From positions 1-5,814 of the forward strand of contig JAFADB010000320.1 in the NCBI GenBank assembly GCA_023425225.1: a stretch of 5,814 nt of DNA. The letters run 5' to 3'. Within the stretch, counting starts at the first letter, position 1; the number at the start of each line of letters is the position of its first letter. Source of the DNA: Pseudomonadota bacterium (GTDB lineage: Bacteria > Pseudomonadota > Gammaproteobacteria > Xanthomonadales > Xanthomonadaceae). Both the position numbers and the translations under genes were made by a program. Below are positions 5,406-5,814 of this stretch, one piece after another. The notes below the pieces were generated by a model, which saw nothing but the letters and a program-made list of their open reading frames with translations, was not told where the DNA came from and made no database searches.

Positions 5406-5566
5406 GGCGTGCTTCCCGTGTGGCCAGGCGCGACCGTAACAGGCGGCAAGTGAACACCATGCGCAGCTGGATCGGTGCATTCCGCGGGCATCGCCATCGC
5501 CGGCCTTACTTTGTGTCCATGTCGGCGCCTATGCTTTCGGATTCCCCCATGGCATGGAGCGCATTC
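5406..5566. promoter_or_regulatory. Divergent intergenic region, with GGAG fixing a GTG start
   Basis: This 161-base gap must hold promoters for copy B (minus) and the flavin oxidoreductase (plus). A plus-strand TATGCT (5530-5535) with TTACTT (5506-5511, 18-base spacer) is the best but weak promoter guess. A GGAG at 5556-5559, seven bases before GTG 5567, is the only good Shine-Dalgarno in front of the plus-strand gene. The in-frame ATGs at 5519, 5531 and 5549 have none. Confidence 0.4.
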
Positions 5567-5814
5567 GTGTCCGCATCCGCATCAGACGTGTTGTTCCGCC
5601 CGTTCCGCTACAAGTCGCTGCAGTTGCCCAACCGCATCGTGATGGCGCCGATGACGCGCCGCTTCTCGCCCGAAGGCGTGCCGGGCGCGAACGTGGCCGC
5701 GTACTACCGCCGCCGTGCCGAGGACGGCGTGGGCCTGATCCTGTCCGAGGGCACGGTGATCGACCGCCCGGCCTCGCGCAACGAACCGGACATCCCGTTC
5801 TTCCACGGGCAGGC
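5567..5814 (+). CDS. Old Yellow Enzyme-type NADH:flavin oxidoreductase, N-terminal part (partial)
   Basis: Only the first 82 codons plus two bases are present; the rest lies beyond the window. The sequence DVLFRPFRYKSLQLPNRIV followed by MAPMTR (26-31, with T30 at the flavin-proximal position), then AAYYRRRAEDGVGLILSEGT (44-63), is the classic opening of the FMN-binding TIM barrel of the OYE / NADH:flavin oxidoreductase family. These enzymes are ene-reductases that use NAD(P)H to reduce activated C=C bonds or nitro compounds. The threonine, rather than cysteine, of APMTR fits the classical (NemA-like) class more than the thermophilic-like class, though the catalytic His/Asn pair is outside the window. 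The start is taken as GTG 5567 because it has GGAG at a seven-base spacing and leaves the usual short leader before LFRPF; upstream ATGs at 5519, 5531 and 5549 are in frame but lack a ribosome-binding site. Confidence 0.88.
   Translation, partial: MSASASDVLFRPFRYKSLQLPNRIVMAPMTRRFSPEGVPGANVAAYYRRRAEDGVGLILSEGTVIDRPASRNEPDIPFFHGQ

Noticed and set aside
5519..5566. Longer N-terminus of the flavin oxidoreductase from ATG 5519, 5531 or 5549
   Set aside because: None has a Shine-Dalgarno, and the added residues are atypical for the family; GTG 5567 has GGAG at seven bases.
5582..5806. Minus-strand 74-codon frame at the right edge
   Set aside because: It is antisense to the clear OYE start and has no motif.
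1..5814. CRISPR array, tRNA, rRNA, insertion sequence or prophage signal
   Set aside because: I looked for regularly spaced repeats, tRNA-like cloverleaf ends, transposase motifs and terminal inverted repeats, and found none.

Overview
The window is a stretch of chromosome from a high-GC gammaproteobacterium, most likely a member of the Xanthomonadaceae (Lysobacter, Luteimonas, Pseudoxanthomonas or Stenotrophomonas relatives). This assignment is an inference. It rests on strong G/C third-position bias, on a GTAG-headed REP-like palindrome of the kind known from Stenotrophomonas and its relatives, and on the general look of the proteins. There is no rRNA, tRNA, CRISPR array, transposase or phage gene here.

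Layout from left to right: (i) the 3' end of an ABC-exporter ATPase gene (+); (ii) a short convergent gap with two REP-like palindromes; (iii) a likely three-gene minus-strand operon, read right to left: a FadR/GntR-type regulator, a 138-residue protein with a weak resemblance to STAS/SpoIIAA-like proteins, and a 160-residue protein of unknown function; (iv) a 96-residue acidic unknown protein (minus, copy A); (v) a large DUF885 putative zinc peptidase with a lipoprotein signal (minus), divergent from (vi) a GFA/CENP-V-fold zinc protein (+); (vii) a second 96-residue acidic protein (minus, copy B), paralogous to copy A; and (viii) the 5' end of an Old Yellow Enzyme-type flavin oxidoreductase gene (+), cut by the window edge.

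The genes do not form one obvious pathway. This looks like a patchwork of small transcription units with housekeeping or accessory functions. The regulator probably controls at least its own operon, since a palindrome sits in its presumed promoter. The most unusual content is the pair of equally long paralogues that flank the DUF885/GFA pair. They share a nearly invariant acidic, serine-rich centre (ADLMPHMDD-x-DSSSAGLSD) that I cannot assign to a named family. Several gene ends carry GC-rich hairpins without a T-tract. I see no clear multi-gene defence, biosynthetic or mobile system.
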